Assembly (NCBI GenBank): GCA_900540995.1
Contig: UQHO01000004.1
Span: forward strand, 21,993-85,992
Length of the DNA stretch: 64,000 bases
Source: an uncultured Collinsella sp.
Lineage (GTDB): Bacteria; Actinomycetota; Coriobacteriia; Coriobacteriales; Coriobacteriaceae
Direction: 5' to 3'
Shown: in pieces, positions 16,090 through 25,753 of the stretch
Position numbering within the stretch: position 1 is the first letter of the stretch
How the letters are laid out: the number at the start of each line of letters is the position of its first letter
Made by a program: the position numbers and the translations under genes
Notes under the pieces: model-generated
Databases searched by the model: none
What the model saw: the letters and a program-made list of their open reading frames with translations, nothing else
What the model was told of the DNA's origin: nothing

Positions 16090-16988
16090 TACAGCACGCC
16101 CCCGATCATCAAAAGCAGCTGCGCGGTAATGCAGCCAAAGATGAGCGAATCGCTACGGTCGAGCATGCCGCCATGACCCGGGATAAGGTTGCCGGAATCC
16201 TTGACGCCCACGCCACGCTTGATGCGCGACTCGATGAGGTCGCCGATAACGCCCAGAATGGACACGACCACGCCGCACAGCAGCGCATAGGGCAGGCTGA
16301 GCTTGTAGAAGTGCGTCGCCCACAGGATGAGCCAAATCAAAACCGAGCCCAGGATGCCGCCGGCAAACCCCTCCCAGCTCTTTTTGGGAGAGATCTTGGG
16401 AACCATCTTGTGCTTGCCGATACGGCTACCCACGATGTAGGCAAACGAATCGGAGACCCAAAGGGACGCGCAAACGCCCACTGAAAGCAGGGCACCGGCA
16501 AAACCGGGCACGGCATCGCGCAGCAGCACGATAGCCGACAGCATAAAGCCAGTGTAGATGGGACCCATGAGCGTCACTGCCACATCAGAGATGCGGGTAC
16601 GCGGCGACCAGACATACCAAATGCCCACAGCGAGCATCAGGGCAAAAAGCAGGGCATTCAGCAACATCGAATCGCCCAACGCCGACAGCGGAAAGAGTAC
16701 GGCGGCAGCGATACCCATGCGCTCGTTAGCCATCTTGCCATCAAGCCTTGTCATACGGAAAAACTCATAGCAGCACAGACCGCTCATGACAGAAACAAAG
16801 ATGGCCGTGGGCACGATACCCAAAACCAGGCACAGGATAAAGACAACGGCGTAGACGATACCGGCGGCGGCACGGGTAATAAAGCCCGCCAGCCACGAAC
16901 CGGTGCCGCTCTTCGCTGCAGGCGCTCCCGCAGCGGCAGCTTTGCGCGCAGGCGTCTTGGGAGCAGATGCCTTGGGACGATCGGACAC
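16089..16988 (-). CDS. cdsA: phosphatidate cytidylyltransferase (CDP-diglyceride synthase)
   Basis: Integral membrane enzyme making CDP-diacylglycerol for phospholipids. It has seven or so hydrophobic segments from residue 45 on and the family signature near the C-terminus: SRIKRGVGVKDSGNLIPGHG, then GMLDR. The first 30 residues form an Ala/Lys/Pro-rich cytoplasmic lead not needed for the family fold. The start is the GTG at 16988 with GAGGAGG 7 nt upstream. It is placed between uppS and dxr, the usual order. Confidence 0.96.
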   Translation of the reverse strand: MSDRPKASAPKTPARKAAAAGAPAAKSGTGSWLAGFITRAAAGIVYAVVFILCLVLGIVPTAIFVSVMSGLCCYEFFRMTRLDGKMANERMGIAAAVLFPLSALGDSMLLNALLFALMLAVGIWYVWSPRTRISDVAVTLMGPIYTGFMLSAIVLLRDAVPGFAGALLSVGVCASLWVSDSFAYIVGSRIGKHKMVPKISPKKSWEGFAGGILGSVLIWLILWATHFYKLSLPYALLCGVVVSILGVIGDLIESRIKRGVGVKDSGNLIPGHGGMLDRSDSLIFGCITAQLLLMIGGVL

Positions 16989-16990
16989 GA

Positions 16991-17785
16991 TTAAGCCTCC
17001 TCGGTCTTGCTCAGTCCACCAAACCTACGGTCACGGCCCTGATAGGCCAAAATGGCGTCGACAAGGCCCCAACGATCAAAGTCAGGCCAATAGGTATCGG
17101 TGACGTAGAATTCGGAATAAGCCACCTGCCACAGCAGATAGTTCGAAAGGCGCAGCTCACCAGAGGTGCGAATCACAAGCTCAGGATCGGGAAGGCCGGC
17201 GGTATAGAGATGGGAAGCCACCATGTCGTCATCAATTGCGGCAGGATCGATCTTACCGGCGGCAGCGTCGAGTGCAATCTGACGGACAGCGCGGGTAATC
17301 TCGGCACGCGCGCCGTAGTTGACGGCAAGCGCCAGCGTCATACCGGTGTGATCGGCGCACTCGGCAAGACCGCGTTCAAAAACGTCGCGGGTCTTCTTGG
17401 GCAGCGCGGAAATGTCACCCAAAAAGACAACACGCACGTTTTCGCGCTTCAGAAGCGGCAGCTCGTCGATGAAAGTCTTGGCAAACAGATGCATCAAGAC
17501 GTTTACCTCATGCTGCGGACGGTTCCAGTTTTCGGTAGAAAACGCATAGGCAGAAAGCACGTCGACGCCCAGGCGCACGCAGGCGGTAATGATCTCGCGA
17601 AGGGAGACGATACCCGCCTTGTGGCCCTCAGTGCGCGCAAGACCGCGCGACGTGGCCCAACGACCGTTGCCGTCCATGATGCACGAGATATGGTGCGGAA
17701 TGTTATTGAGGTCAAGGTCGGAAAAACCGACGCCCGCAGGGGCGTCGGCAAAGTACTCGACCAGTTTATGCTCGTCGTATTGCAC
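16991..17785 (-). CDS. uppS: isoprenyl transferase (undecaprenyl diphosphate synthase)
   Basis: cis-Prenyltransferase that elongates farnesyl-PP to the C55 lipid carrier for peptidoglycan. The FPP/Mg motif CIMDGNGRWA is near residue 36 and ELRLSNYLLWQVAYSEFY near residue 210 is the IPP-binding region. Length 264 is typical. The GTG start at 17785 follows the frr stop with GGAG upstream (GGAGATCTAAGGTG). Confidence 0.96.
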   Translation of the reverse strand: MQYDEHKLVEYFADAPAGVGFSDLDLNNIPHHISCIMDGNGRWATSRGLARTEGHKAGIVSLREIITACVRLGVDVLSAYAFSTENWNRPQHEVNVLMHLFAKTFIDELPLLKRENVRVVFLGDISALPKKTRDVFERGLAECADHTGMTLALAVNYGARAEITRAVRQIALDAAAGKIDPAAIDDDMVASHLYTAGLPDPELVIRTSGELRLSNYLLWQVAYSEFYVTDTYWPDFDRWGLVDAILAYQGRDRRFGGLSKTEEA

Positions 17786-17786
17786 C

Positions 17787-18323
17787 TTAGATCTCCATGA
17801 CCTCGGCTTCTTTTTCCTTCAGAAGCTCCTCGACCTTGGCGACATACTCATCGGTGTGCTTCTGGACCTTGGCCTGCTCGCGACGGACATCGTCCTCGGT
17901 GAGCTCCTCATCGCGCTCGAGCTTGTTGTTAAAGTCGCGACGGATGTTACGGATAGACACCTTGGCCTGCTCGGCGTACTCGCGGCACTCCTTGACGAGC
18001 TCGCGACGGCGCTCCTCAGTGGGAGCCGGGAACGGAAGACGAACGACGGTGCCATCGGAGTTGGGGGTAATACCCAGATCGGAAGCGCCGATGGCCTTGA
18101 CGATAGCATTGATGAGCGCCTTGTCCCACGGCTCGATGAGCAGCATGTGGGCCTCGGGGGTCTTGACGGCGGCAACCTGCGTGACCGGCGTGGGAACACC
18201 GTAATAATCGACGGTGATGTCGGACAGAATGTTGGCATTGGCGCGGCCGGTACGAACCTTGGAGAAGTTATGCTTGAGGGACTCGAGCGACTTGTCCATA
18301 TGGGCGGTGATGTTCTCTGCCAT
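17787..18323 (-). CDS. frr: ribosome recycling factor
   Basis: Splits post-termination ribosomes with EF-G. The 178-residue three-helix protein contains FSKVRTGRANANIL near residue 22, YYGVPTPVTQVA near 44 and IRNIRRDFNNKLE near 125, all family hallmarks; the normal length is about 185. It lies 2 nt downstream of pyrH. An ATG start is used. Confidence 0.97.
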   Translation of the reverse strand: MAENITAHMDKSLESLKHNFSKVRTGRANANILSDITVDYYGVPTPVTQVAAVKTPEAHMLLIEPWDKALINAIVKAIGASDLGITPNSDGTVVRLPFPAPTEERRRELVKECREYAEQAKVSIRNIRRDFNNKLERDEELTEDDVRREQAKVQKHTDEYVAKVEELLKEKEAEVMEI

Positions 18324-18325
18324 GC

Positions 18326-19048
18326 TTAATCCTCCTGATAGACGAGCGTGCCGACGGGCTCACCCGAAAGCGCGCGCTTGACGGTGTCCTCGCCATCGAT
18401 GTTGAGGACCAAAATCGGCATACGGTTATCCTGGCACAGTGCCGTAGCCGTGGAATCCATAACCTGCAGACCGCGGACGAGAACCTCGTGATAGGTAATC
18501 TTGTCAAAGCGGACGGCATCGGCGCACTTGACGGGATCCTTGTCGTAGATACCGTCGACCTTGGTGGCCTTAATCAGAATCTCCGCACCGATCTCGCAGG
18601 CACGAAGGGCCGCGGCGGTGTCAGTCGTAAAGTACGGATTGCCCGAACCGGCGGCGAAGATAACGACATTGCCCTTGGACAGGTGGTTGATGGCGCGACG
18701 ACGAATATAGGGCTCGCAAATCTCGTTCATCTGGATAGCGCTCATAACGCGGCAAGGAACATCGTTATGCTCGAAAGCATCCTGAAGGGCAAGCGCGTTC
18801 ATAACGGTTGCCAGCATACCCATGTAATCGGCCTGAGCACGCTCCATGCCACCGGCAGCACCGGCCATGCCGCGGAAAATATTGCCGCCGCCGACAACGA
18901 CGCCGACCTCATGGCCAACGGCGAGCAGCTCCTTGACCTGCTTGGCAAGATGGTCGGTAACCTTGGGGTCGATGCCATAGTGGCCATCGCCCATCAGTGC
19001 TTCGCCGGAAAGCTTAAGAAGCACGCGTTTATATCGGATGTCGGACAA
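18326..19048 (-). CDS. pyrH: UMP kinase
   Basis: Hexameric amino-acid-kinase-fold enzyme that phosphorylates UMP to [15 protein letters not shown] is at the N-terminus, GGGNIFRG near residue 53, and [13 protein letters not shown] near residue 130. Length 240 is normal. The start is a TTG at 19048 with AGGAGG 6 nt upstream. It is the first gene of the eight-gene run to proS, separated from tsf by a terminator. Confidence 0.97.
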   Translation of the reverse strand: MSDIRYKRVLLKLSGEALMGDGHYGIDPKVTDHLAKQVKELLAVGHEVGVVVGGGNIFRGMAGAAGGMERAQADYMGMLATVMNALALQDAFEHNDVPCRVMSAIQMNEICEPYIRRRAINHLSKGNVVIFAAGSGNPYFTTDTAAALRACEIGAEILIKATKVDGIYDKDPVKCADAVRFDKITYHEVLVRGLQVMDSTATALCQDNRMPILVLNIDGEDTVKRALSGEPVGTLVYQED

Positions 19049-19107
19049 AGCGATCCTCCTTTAATTAGACTCTCAATATGATATCAAAGGCTCTGATAAG
19101 AGCCATG

Positions 19108-19142
19108 AAAAAGCAGGCTGTGAGTAAAACCCACAGCCTGCT
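19108..19142 (-). terminator. rpsB-tsf terminator
   Basis: On the minus strand AGCAGGCTGTG pairs exactly with CACAGCCTGCT around GGTTTTACT, followed by TTTTC. It is a strong intrinsic terminator between tsf and pyrH. A second small palindrome (GGCTCTGATAAGAGCC) lies at 19089-19104. Confidence 0.88.
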
Positions 19143-19165
19143 CATTACCAACTACAAGAGCTTAT

Positions 19166-20035
19166 TTACTCGCCACGGACCAGACGGTCGAAGGCAACGA
19201 CGGTAATGGTGTCGCCAAGCTCCTTGGAGACCTGCTCAGCGTACTTCTTGATGGTGAGGGAGCTGTCCTTGATGAACTCCTGCTCGGTGAGCACGGACTG
19301 CTTGTAGAACTTCTCCAGACGGCCGACAGCCATCTTCTCCTGGATAGCCTCGGGCTTGCCGGACTCGGCAGCCTGAGCCATGTAGATCTGCTTCTCGTGC
19401 TCGACGGTCTCGGCCGGAACCTGATCGCGGGTAGCGCAGATCGGGGCGACGGCGGCAACCTGAAGGGCAACGTCGTGAGCGAAGGCCTTGAAGGACTCAG
19501 CCTGAGCAGTCTCGGCCTTCTCGAAAGCAAACTCGACGAGGACGCCGATCTTACCACCCATGTGGATGTAAGAAGCGAGAGCGCCGTTCTCGGCCTTGCG
19601 GGCGGCGAAGCGGGAGATCTTCATGTTCTCGCCCATGATGTGAATCATCTCGGTGAGCTCGGAGGAAACGGTCTCCTCGCCCATCGGCTTCTCGAGCAGA
19701 GCGTCGACGTCAGCAGGCTCGGTGGTAGCGACAACCTCAGCGACCTTGGAAGCAAAGCCGGTGAACTTGGCGTTGGAGCCAACGAAGTCGGTCTCGCAGG
19801 AGAGCTCGAGCAGAGCGCCGGTCTTGCCATCCTCGGAGACGAACGCGGCGACAGCGCCCTCGTTGGTCTCACGGCCAGCCTTCTTGGCAGCCTTGGCAAG
19901 GCCGTTCTTGCGCAGAACGTCGACAGCGGCGTCCATGTCGCCGTCAGCCTCGACGAGAGCCTTCTTGCACTCCATCATCGGGGAGTCGGTCATCTCGCGG
20001 AGCTGCTTGACCATAGCGGCGGTAATCTGGGCCAT
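19166..20035 (-). CDS. tsf: translation elongation factor Ts
   Basis: Nucleotide exchange factor for EF-Tu. The N-terminal module MAQITAAMVKQLREMTDSPM, then MECKKAL, and the core CETDFVGSN near residue 80 are diagnostic. It has 289 residues and two dimerisation subdomains, a normal long form. The ATG at 20035 has AAAGGA 6 nt before it; the upstream in-frame codons are leader. Confidence 0.97.
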   Translation of the reverse strand: MAQITAAMVKQLREMTDSPMMECKKALVEADGDMDAAVDVLRKNGLAKAAKKAGRETNEGAVAAFVSEDGKTGALLELSCETDFVGSNAKFTGFASKVAEVVATTEPADVDALLEKPMGEETVSSELTEMIHIMGENMKISRFAARKAENGALASYIHMGGKIGVLVEFAFEKAETAQAESFKAFAHDVALQVAAVAPICATRDQVPAETVEHEKQIYMAQAAESGKPEAIQEKMAVGRLEKFYKQSVLTEQEFIKDSSLTIKKYAEQVSKELGDTITVVAFDRLVRGE

Positions 20036-20080
20036 TGTGGTTCCTTTCAAAGAGATGAAAAAGAATTAACTAAGACTGAT

Positions 20081-20809
20081 TTACTCGGCCTTGGGCTCAG
20101 CGGCCATCTCGGCCTCGGAGACCTGCTCCTTGCCGGAGCCAGCGAGGCAGGCGTCAGCCATGAGCTCGCACATAAGGGTGACAGCGGAGATAGCGTCATC
20201 GTTGCAGGGGATGCCGTACTCGACCTCGTCGGGATCGGAGTTGGTGTCGATCAGGGCGACGACGGGGATGTTCAGGCGCTGGGCCTCCTTGATGGCGTTC
20301 TCCTCGCGCTTGGTGTCGATGACGAAGAGAGCCTGGGGCAGACACTTCATGTCGCGGGCGCCACCGAGGTTGGTCTGGAGCTTGGTGAGCTCCTTACCGA
20401 GAACAGCCTGCTCCTTCTTGGGGAGCACTGCCATGCGGCCGTCCTCGACCATGGCCTCGAGCTCCTCCATGCGGTTGATGCGGGAGCGGATGGTAACGAA
20501 GTTGGTCAGCATACCGCCGAGCCAACGCTGGTTGATGTAAGGCATGTTGGCGCGCTCAGCAGCGTTCTTGACGGCCTCCTGAGCCTGCTTCTTGGTGCCG
20601 ACGAACAGCACGTTGCCGCCCTTGGCGACGTTCTTGACGAAAGTATAGGCCTGGTCGGCGTCGAGGATGGTCTGCTTGAGGTCAAGGATGTAGATGCCGT
20701 TGCGCTCACCGAAGATGAACGGCTTCATCTTGGGGTTCCAGCGACGGGTCTGGTGACCGAAGTGGCAGCCGGCCTCGAGCAGGGTGCGGATATTAATCTT
20801 GGTAGCCAT
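20081..20809 (-). CDS. rpsB: 30S ribosomal protein S2
   Basis: 242-residue S2 with the N-terminal signature [19 protein letters not shown] and the core [10 protein letters not shown] near residue 190. The C-terminal 20 residues are acidic. It is co-transcribed with tsf from the promoter at 20951-20979; AGGAGG lies 7 nt before the ATG. Confidence 0.98.
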   Translation of the reverse strand: MATKINIRTLLEAGCHFGHQTRRWNPKMKPFIFGERNGIYILDLKQTILDADQAYTFVKNVAKGGNVLFVGTKKQAQEAVKNAAERANMPYINQRWLGGMLTNFVTIRSRINRMEELEAMVEDGRMAVLPKKEQAVLGKELTKLQTNLGGARDMKCLPQALFVIDTKREENAIKEAQRLNIPVVALIDTNSDPDEVEYGIPCNDDAISAVTLMCELMADACLAGSGKEQVSEAEMAAEPKAE

Positions 20810-20944
20810 GTTAAACCTCCTGTGGTTTGCCTCCGCGCGGGGTCATCCTCCAAAACCAACCCGGACATGTGCTACCAAAGCCCGGGCACCACGGTATGAA
20901 GTAGCCGCGCGTGCGTGATAAAAACCTGTTGCCGTGAAGCAACC
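20810..20944 (-). promoter_or_regulatory. long 5' leader of rpsB
   Basis: About 135 nt separate the predicted transcription start from the rpsB ATG. It contains paired segments such as CCCGGGC...GGGTTGG and the Shine-Dalgarno AGGAGG. In other bacteria S2 represses its own leader; whether this one does is not shown by the sequence alone. Confidence 0.35.
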
Positions 20945-20950
20945 CGATGA

Positions 20951-20979
20951 ATGATAGCAGGAATGCTTCTTCCTGCCAA
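20951..20979 (-). promoter_or_regulatory. rpsB promoter
   Basis: Minus strand: -35 TTGGCA (20974-20979), 17-nt spacer ending in TGC, -10 TATCAT (20951-20956). This is a strong housekeeping-type promoter. Confidence 0.8.
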
Positions 20980-21028
20980 CCCGCAATCAAAACCACACAC
21001 CTGAGTGCGGCGCGGGACGGACCAGCCA

Positions 21029-21949
21029 CTATTCGCCGCGGGGATGGGCTTGAGCCACAGCCCGCTTAAGCCGATCGGGTGTGAGATGCGTGTAGATCTG
21101 CGTCGTGGACAGGCTCGCATGACCTAGCAGCTCTTGAACCGAGCGCAGGTCCGCGCCGCCCTCGAGCAAGTCGGTCGCAAAGGTATGGCGCATCGCATGC
21201 GGGGCGATGTCGGCCGGAATGCCGGCGAGCGTCGCCAGCATATGAAACCGCCGCCTGAGCATGGCGGCACTCATACGATTACCGCGCGCCGATATAAGCA
21301 GCGGATGCGGCCCGGTAGCGGGGTCACGACGCTTTGCCTGAGCGAGCAACTCCGGCCTCCCCTCCTCAATATAGAGACGCGTCGCCTCGAGCGCACGACG
21401 ATACAGAGGGACGATACGTTCTTTGCTCCCCTTGCCCCACAGGCGCAGCGTGCGTTCGGACCACGCAATGGACTCCACATTGAGTGCTGCGAGCTCAGAG
21501 ATACGGGCGCCCGAGGCATAGAGCAGCTCGAGCATCGCCGCATCGCGCAGTCCCGCGGGTGTTGAGGTATCAGGCGTCTTGAGCAGCGCCTCCACCTGTT
21601 GGGTCGTCAGCACACCGGGTAGATCGCGCGGGAGCTTGGGCGAGGAAATTGCCGAGACCACATCGCCCTCCACGACCCCCTCGGCAGCCATCCATCGATA
21701 GAGCGATCGGATAGCCGACAGATGCGCCGCAAGCGTTCGGGGAGCCACCTGCTCACGCGAAAGCTCGGCAAGATAGCGGCGAATGGTGCGCACGTCGGCA
21801 GCGAAAGCATCGATATCCTCGCGCTCGCACCAGGCAGCAAAGCGCTCCAGCCTCGAGCCATAGGCCGTCACCGTGTTGGGAGAAAGTCCCTCGACACGTG
21901 AGATATAGGCGATAAACGAGTCGACGGTGTCGTACAGGTCAAAGGCTAT
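21029..21949 (-). CDS. xerC: tyrosine recombinase XerC, no standard start codon visible
   Basis: Site-specific recombinase that resolves chromosome dimers. Catalytic residues are visible: Arg in SGARISELAAL, Lys in WGKGSKERIVPL, HAMRH with FATDLLEGG, LGHAS, and Tyr in TTQIYTHLTP. The first standard start is GTG 21871, but in-frame coding continues upstream as FDLYDTVDSFIAYISRVEGL then SPNTVTAYGS, which matches the Xer N-terminal DNA-binding domain. The only position with a good ribosome-binding site (GGAGG, 9 nt) is an ATA at 21949 touching the trmFO stop; it gives 306 residues. The neighbour trmFO supports XerC rather than XerD. Confidence 0.88.
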   Translation of the reverse strand: MAFDLYDTVDSFIAYISRVEGLSPNTVTAYGSRLERFAAWCEREDIDAFAADVRTIRRYLAELSREQVAPRTLAAHLSAIRSLYRWMAAEGVVEGDVVSAISSPKLPRDLPGVLTTQQVEALLKTPDTSTPAGLRDAAMLELLYASGARISELAALNVESIAWSERTLRLWGKGSKERIVPLYRRALEATRLYIEEGRPELLAQAKRRDPATGPHPLLISARGNRMSAAMLRRRFHMLATLAGIPADIAPHAMRHTFATDLLEGGADLRSVQELLGHASLSTTQIYTHLTPDRLKRAVAQAHPRGE

Positions 21950-23283
21950 GACCGGTCGCCTCCAAACAGATCAGGACGAGTGGCAAGATAGGCATCAAGG
22001 GCCTCGAGCGCACGGTCCGCATAGGCCTGGTAGCGGTCGCGCTTGCTGCGGCGCTTACCATCCTCGAGTGGCGGCACCAGGCCAAAGTTGACATGCATAG
22101 GCTGATAGCCCTCGGTGGCAGGATCGGTCGCATAGTCCACGAGTGCACCCAGGGCGCCCACACGCGGCAACTCGACGCCCGCGGCACCGATAGCCTCGGC
22201 ATAGGTATTGAGCGCCGCGAGCAGACCGGTCGCCACGGCTTCCATGTACCCCTCGGTGCCGGTGATCTGACCGGCCAGGCGCACGCCGGTACCGGGCACG
22301 GCAAAGGTGCCATCGAGCACGTGCGGGGCGTCGACAAAGGTATTGCGGTGCATGACACCGTAGCGGAAGAACTCAGCGTTCTCCAGGCCCGGCACCATAT
22401 GGAAGACGCGCTTCTGCTCGCCAAAGGTCAGGTTTGTCTGGAAGCCCACCAGGTTATAGGCGGTCTTCTCCTTGTTCTCGGCACGCAGCTGAATCGCCGC
22501 CCAGGGGCGACGTCCGGTACGCGGGTCGGTGAGGCCGACGGGCTTCATGGCGCCAAAGCGAATGGCGTCCTTGCCGGTGCGTGCAACCTCCTCGGCAGGC
22601 TGGCAGGCCTGGAACAGATCGCCGCCCTCAAAGTCCTTGAGCACCACGCGGTCGGCCGTGGTGAGCGCCTCGATAAAGGCCTCGTACTCCTCCTTGTTGA
22701 GCGGGGCGTTGAGATAGTCGCCGCTCCCCTGCTCCTCGTAGCGCGACTGCGAGAACAGCACGTCCATATCGAGCGTGGAGGCATCGACGATCGGAGCCGC
22801 GGCATCGAAGAACGCAAGAGCGTCGCCACCGACGAGCTTCATGACCTCTTCGCTCAGCGCCGGCGAACACAGCGGGCCGGCGGCAATGACCACGTGACCC
22901 TCGGGAATCTGCGTGACCTCGCCGTGAATGATCTCGATATTGGGTCGGGCGGCAACCTCGGCCTCGACAAGCTCGGAAAACTTGACGCGGTCGACCGCCA
23001 AGGCACCACCGGCGGGAACAGCCGCACGATGGGCGCAATCGAGCAGGACTGAACCCATGCGCTCGAGCTCGGCCTTCAGCAGCCCGGCGGCGGAATCGGA
23101 ACGGGTCGACTTAAACGAATTGGAGCAGACGAGCTCTGCCAGGTGATCGGTATGGTGGGCCGGGGAGCTCACCTGGGGGCGCATCTCGCACAGCTTTACG
23201 GCAAACCCGCGGTCTGCCAGCTGAATCGCGCACTCCGAACCCGCCAGACCGCCACCAATAACCGTCACCTGATCAAACAGCAT
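21946..23283 (-). CDS. trmFO: methylenetetrahydrofolate-tRNA-(uracil-5-)-methyltransferase
   Basis: FAD/folate-dependent enzyme that makes m5U54 in the tRNA T-loop. The FAD motif VIGGGLAGSECA is near residue 8, SNSFKSTRSDSAAGLLKAEL near residue 54, and LAGQITGTEGYMEA near residue 335. Length 445 is typical. The ATG at 23283 has AAAGGTG at 7 nt; the TTG at 23289 is too close to it. Unlike Firmicutes, no topA lies between dprA and trmFO. Confidence 0.96.
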   Translation of the reverse strand: MLFDQVTVIGGGLAGSECAIQLADRGFAVKLCEMRPQVSSPAHHTDHLAELVCSNSFKSTRSDSAAGLLKAELERMGSVLLDCAHRAAVPAGGALAVDRVKFSELVEAEVAARPNIEIIHGEVTQIPEGHVVIAAGPLCSPALSEEVMKLVGGDALAFFDAAAPIVDASTLDMDVLFSQSRYEEQGSGDYLNAPLNKEEYEAFIEALTTADRVVLKDFEGGDLFQACQPAEEVARTGKDAIRFGAMKPVGLTDPRTGRRPWAAIQLRAENKEKTAYNLVGFQTNLTFGEQKRVFHMVPGLENAEFFRYGVMHRNTFVDAPHVLDGTFAVPGTGVRLAGQITGTEGYMEAVATGLLAALNTYAEAIGAAGVELPRVGALGALVDYATDPATEGYQPMHVNFGLVPPLEDGKRRSKRDRYQAYADRALEALDAYLATRPDLFGGDRS

Positions 23284-23297
23284 CTGCAAACACCTTT

Positions 23298-24233
23298 CTA
23301 ATTGACATGTTTTCCATTGTGACCGAAGGGTGTCTGGGCGTGAAGGGCAAACTTAGAGGGCGCATACCTTCCATCCATCATGCGCTCGATAAGGCCCTCG
23401 AGCTCAAGCGAACCCAGGAGTTTAAGTACGCCGACGGCATCGAGCGAGACGAGCGCCGCGATGTCGTCGACTTTGAGCGGAGAGGCGATGAGCGCATGCA
23501 TCACGGTCTGCTGTGTTGGATCCAAGTCGGCAATGCCGGGAGCATCGGGGCGCGAGTAGCGCAGGGTGCCGTAGATGCGTGAGATAGCCATCTCGATAGA
23601 CTCCTCGTCGATGATGCAGCAAGCACCGTTCGCAATGAGGTAATTCGTGCCACGCGACTCGGGCGATAGGATCGACCCCGGCACGACAAGAAGTTCGCGC
23701 CCCAAATCCATAGCAGCCTCAGCTGTAGAAAACGTCCCGGAAGGCATACCCGCCTCGGAAACAAAGAGGGCTTGCGACAGGGCCGCGATCACGCGATTGC
23801 GGCGCGGAAAGGCAAACTTGCGCGGACCCATGCCCCACGGAGAGATCGACACGACCGCGCCACCCGTATCGAGCGTGCGCGTAATAAGCCCCGCGCTCGA
23901 GCGCGGGTAGACCACGTCGGCGCCCGTCCCCAGCACCACGACGTGTTTACCGCCAGCGTTGACCGCAGCCCAACCCGAGGCCTGATCACAACCGACCGCG
24001 CCGCCCGAAACTACCGTCACTCCCGCCTCGACCGCCACCTTTGACGCAAGCTCTGCCACGGCAAGACCATACGGCGAGGCCTTGCGCGCGCCGATGATGG
24101 AGAGCGCGGGCGTCGAAAGCACCTCGGGGTTGCCGCGCACATAGAGCGTCTGGGGTACATCAGAAAGCTCCAAAACGGTCTCAGGATACAACGTATCACC
24201 TGGATGCAGCTCAAAGGTCCCCTCGGCCATCAT
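23298..24233 (-). CDS. dprA: DNA-processing protein DprA
   Basis: Loads RecA on incoming single-stranded DNA during transformation. The Rossmann-like core includes SIIGARKASPYG near residue 46, VVSGGAVGCDQASG near residue 74, and FPRRNRVIAALSQALFVSEA near residue 150. A small winged-helix-like end follows (about 255-300). It has 311 residues and lacks the N-terminal SAM domain of longer homologues. The ATG at 24233 overlaps the comM stop (ATGA) with AAGGAGG 5 nt upstream. Confidence 0.94.
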   Translation of the reverse strand: MMAEGTFELHPGDTLYPETVLELSDVPQTLYVRGNPEVLSTPALSIIGARKASPYGLAVAELASKVAVEAGVTVVSGGAVGCDQASGWAAVNAGGKHVVVLGTGADVVYPRSSAGLITRTLDTGGAVVSISPWGMGPRKFAFPRRNRVIAALSQALFVSEAGMPSGTFSTAEAAMDLGRELLVVPGSILSPESRGTNYLIANGACCIIDEESIEMAISRIYGTLRYSRPDAPGIADLDPTQQTVMHALIASPLKVDDIAALVSLDAVGVLKLLGSLELEGLIERMMDGRYAPSKFALHAQTPFGHNGKHVN

Positions 24234-25753
24234 TGGTCCCTCCTTCCCTGGTACATCGCTGCCTCGAGCACGTGGTCCTGCGTCACTTGCTCGCTCTCGG
24301 CGACGTCGGCGATTGTACGCGCGATACGCACCAGTCGCACGATGCCGCGACCCGTGAGATGCGTGCGTTTGGACAGGCCGAGCACACACTTCTCCGCCGC
24401 ATCATCGAGCTCAAAGGTCGAAACGACGCCGTCAATGGACCGTGTCTCGTCATCCTCGGCCTCGGCATCCGCATCGTCCATACGGGATTCGCGCCAAGCG
24501 CGAAAAGCGCGACCGCACACAACGTAGTCACGTAACTCAGCTGACGACATACCCTCCGCGCCCTCGATAATCACCTGAGGGTCGGGACGGGTCACATCGA
24601 TCATCATGTCGATACGGTCGGCCAAAGGACCGCGCAGTTTAGACCGATAGCGCTCGACCATCGCCGCCGAGCAGCGACACGGTACCTCACGATCGCCCAA
24701 AAAGCCGCAGGGGCAGGGATTGCTCGCAGCCAGCAGCTGAAAGCGCGACGGGAAGGTAAAGGCCCCGTCGACGCGCACGATCCTCACATAGCCGCGCTCG
24801 ATGGGCTGACGCAGCGTCTGCAGCACACCCGTGGGAAACTCAGCAAGCTCGTCCAAAAAGAGCACGCCGCCATGAGCAAGGCTGATCTCACCCGGGTGCA
24901 CCGGGCGCCCACCGCCGATAAGACCTGCGGTCGAAATACTGTGATGGGGACTGCGGAAGGGCCGGTGCCCCGCCAACAAGCCATCAATGTTCTCACCCAA
25001 AACCGAATGGATGCACAGCGCCTCCTGTTGATCCTCAACGGAAAGCTCGGGCAGGATGCCGGTCATACGACGCGCGAGCATCGTCTTGCCCGATCCCGGG
25101 GACCCGATCATAAGCAAACCGAGCTCACCCGCTGCCGCCAGTGCCATGCCGCGCTTGGCGACCTCCTGCCCCAGTACGTCGGCATAGTCGAGTTCGGGCT
25201 CAAAGGTCGCCTCGAGCACTTCAGAATCCAAGTAGTGCCGCGCGGCATCGCCCATGCCATGGGCAAGCTGAGACAAATGATCGATAAATCCGCAATCCAC
25301 GCCCGCAAGCGGCACATGCTGATCGGACCTGCCGGCGATAAAGGACAGCCCCATATCACGCGCCAATAACTGAAACGCCACCTCGCCCTTGACGGGAAGC
25401 ACCGTACCGTCCAAGCCGAGCTCGCCGGCGATAAGGCAGCGATCGAGGTTGTCACGGGGAATCTGCCCATCGGCCGCCAGAACCGCGATGGCGATGGGCA
25501 GATCAAAGCCGCTACCGGTCTTGCGAATATCGCCGGGCGCTAGGTTGACCGTAATGCCCGAGCGTGGGATCTCGAACCCGGCGGAGCGCATCGCGCAGCG
25601 AATACGACCGCGTGACTCCATCACCTCCATACTCGGAATGCCGAGCATTTGGATGCCCGGAACACCACCGGCAAGCGAGACCTCGACCGTGACGTGAATC
25701 GCCTCGACGCCACGGATGCAGGCCGCGTGAACGGCAAACGTCTCGAACGCCAT
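24230..25753 (-). CDS. comM: YifB/ComM-type Mg-chelatase-like AAA+ ATPase
   Basis: AAA+ helicase-like protein that, in known ComM, aids branch migration during natural transformation. The N-terminal ChlI-like domain (VEVSLAGGVPGIQMLGIP) is followed by Walker A IGSPGSGKTML near residue 220, Walker B GVLFLDELAEF near residue 290, and the Cys-rich NPCPCGFLG with CRCS. It has 507 residues. Its ATG overlaps the yraN stop (TGATG). Together with dprA it suggests a competence or recombination operon. Confidence 0.94.
   Translation of the reverse strand: MAFETFAVHAACIRGVEAIHVTVEVSLAGGVPGIQMLGIPSMEVMESRGRIRCAMRSAGFEIPRSGITVNLAPGDIRKTGSGFDLPIAIAVLAADGQIPRDNLDRCLIAGELGLDGTVLPVKGEVAFQLLARDMGLSFIAGRSDQHVPLAGVDCGFIDHLSQLAHGMGDAARHYLDSEVLEATFEPELDYADVLGQEVAKRGMALAAAGELGLLMIGSPGSGKTMLARRMTGILPELSVEDQQEALCIHSVLGENIDGLLAGHRPFRSPHHSISTAGLIGGGRPVHPGEISLAHGGVLFLDELAEFPTGVLQTLRQPIERGYVRIVRVDGAFTFPSRFQLLAASNPCPCGFLGDREVPCRCSAAMVERYRSKLRGPLADRIDMMIDVTRPDPQVIIEGAEGMSSAELRDYVVCGRAFRAWRESRMDDADAEAEDDETRSIDGVVSTFELDDAAEKCVLGLSKRTHLTGRGIVRLVRIARTIADVAESEQVTQDHVLEAAMYQGRRDQ

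Noticed and set aside
19397..20899. 500-codon plus-strand open frame over tsf and rpsB
   Set aside because: Shadow across two essential, clearly identified genes and their promoter region.
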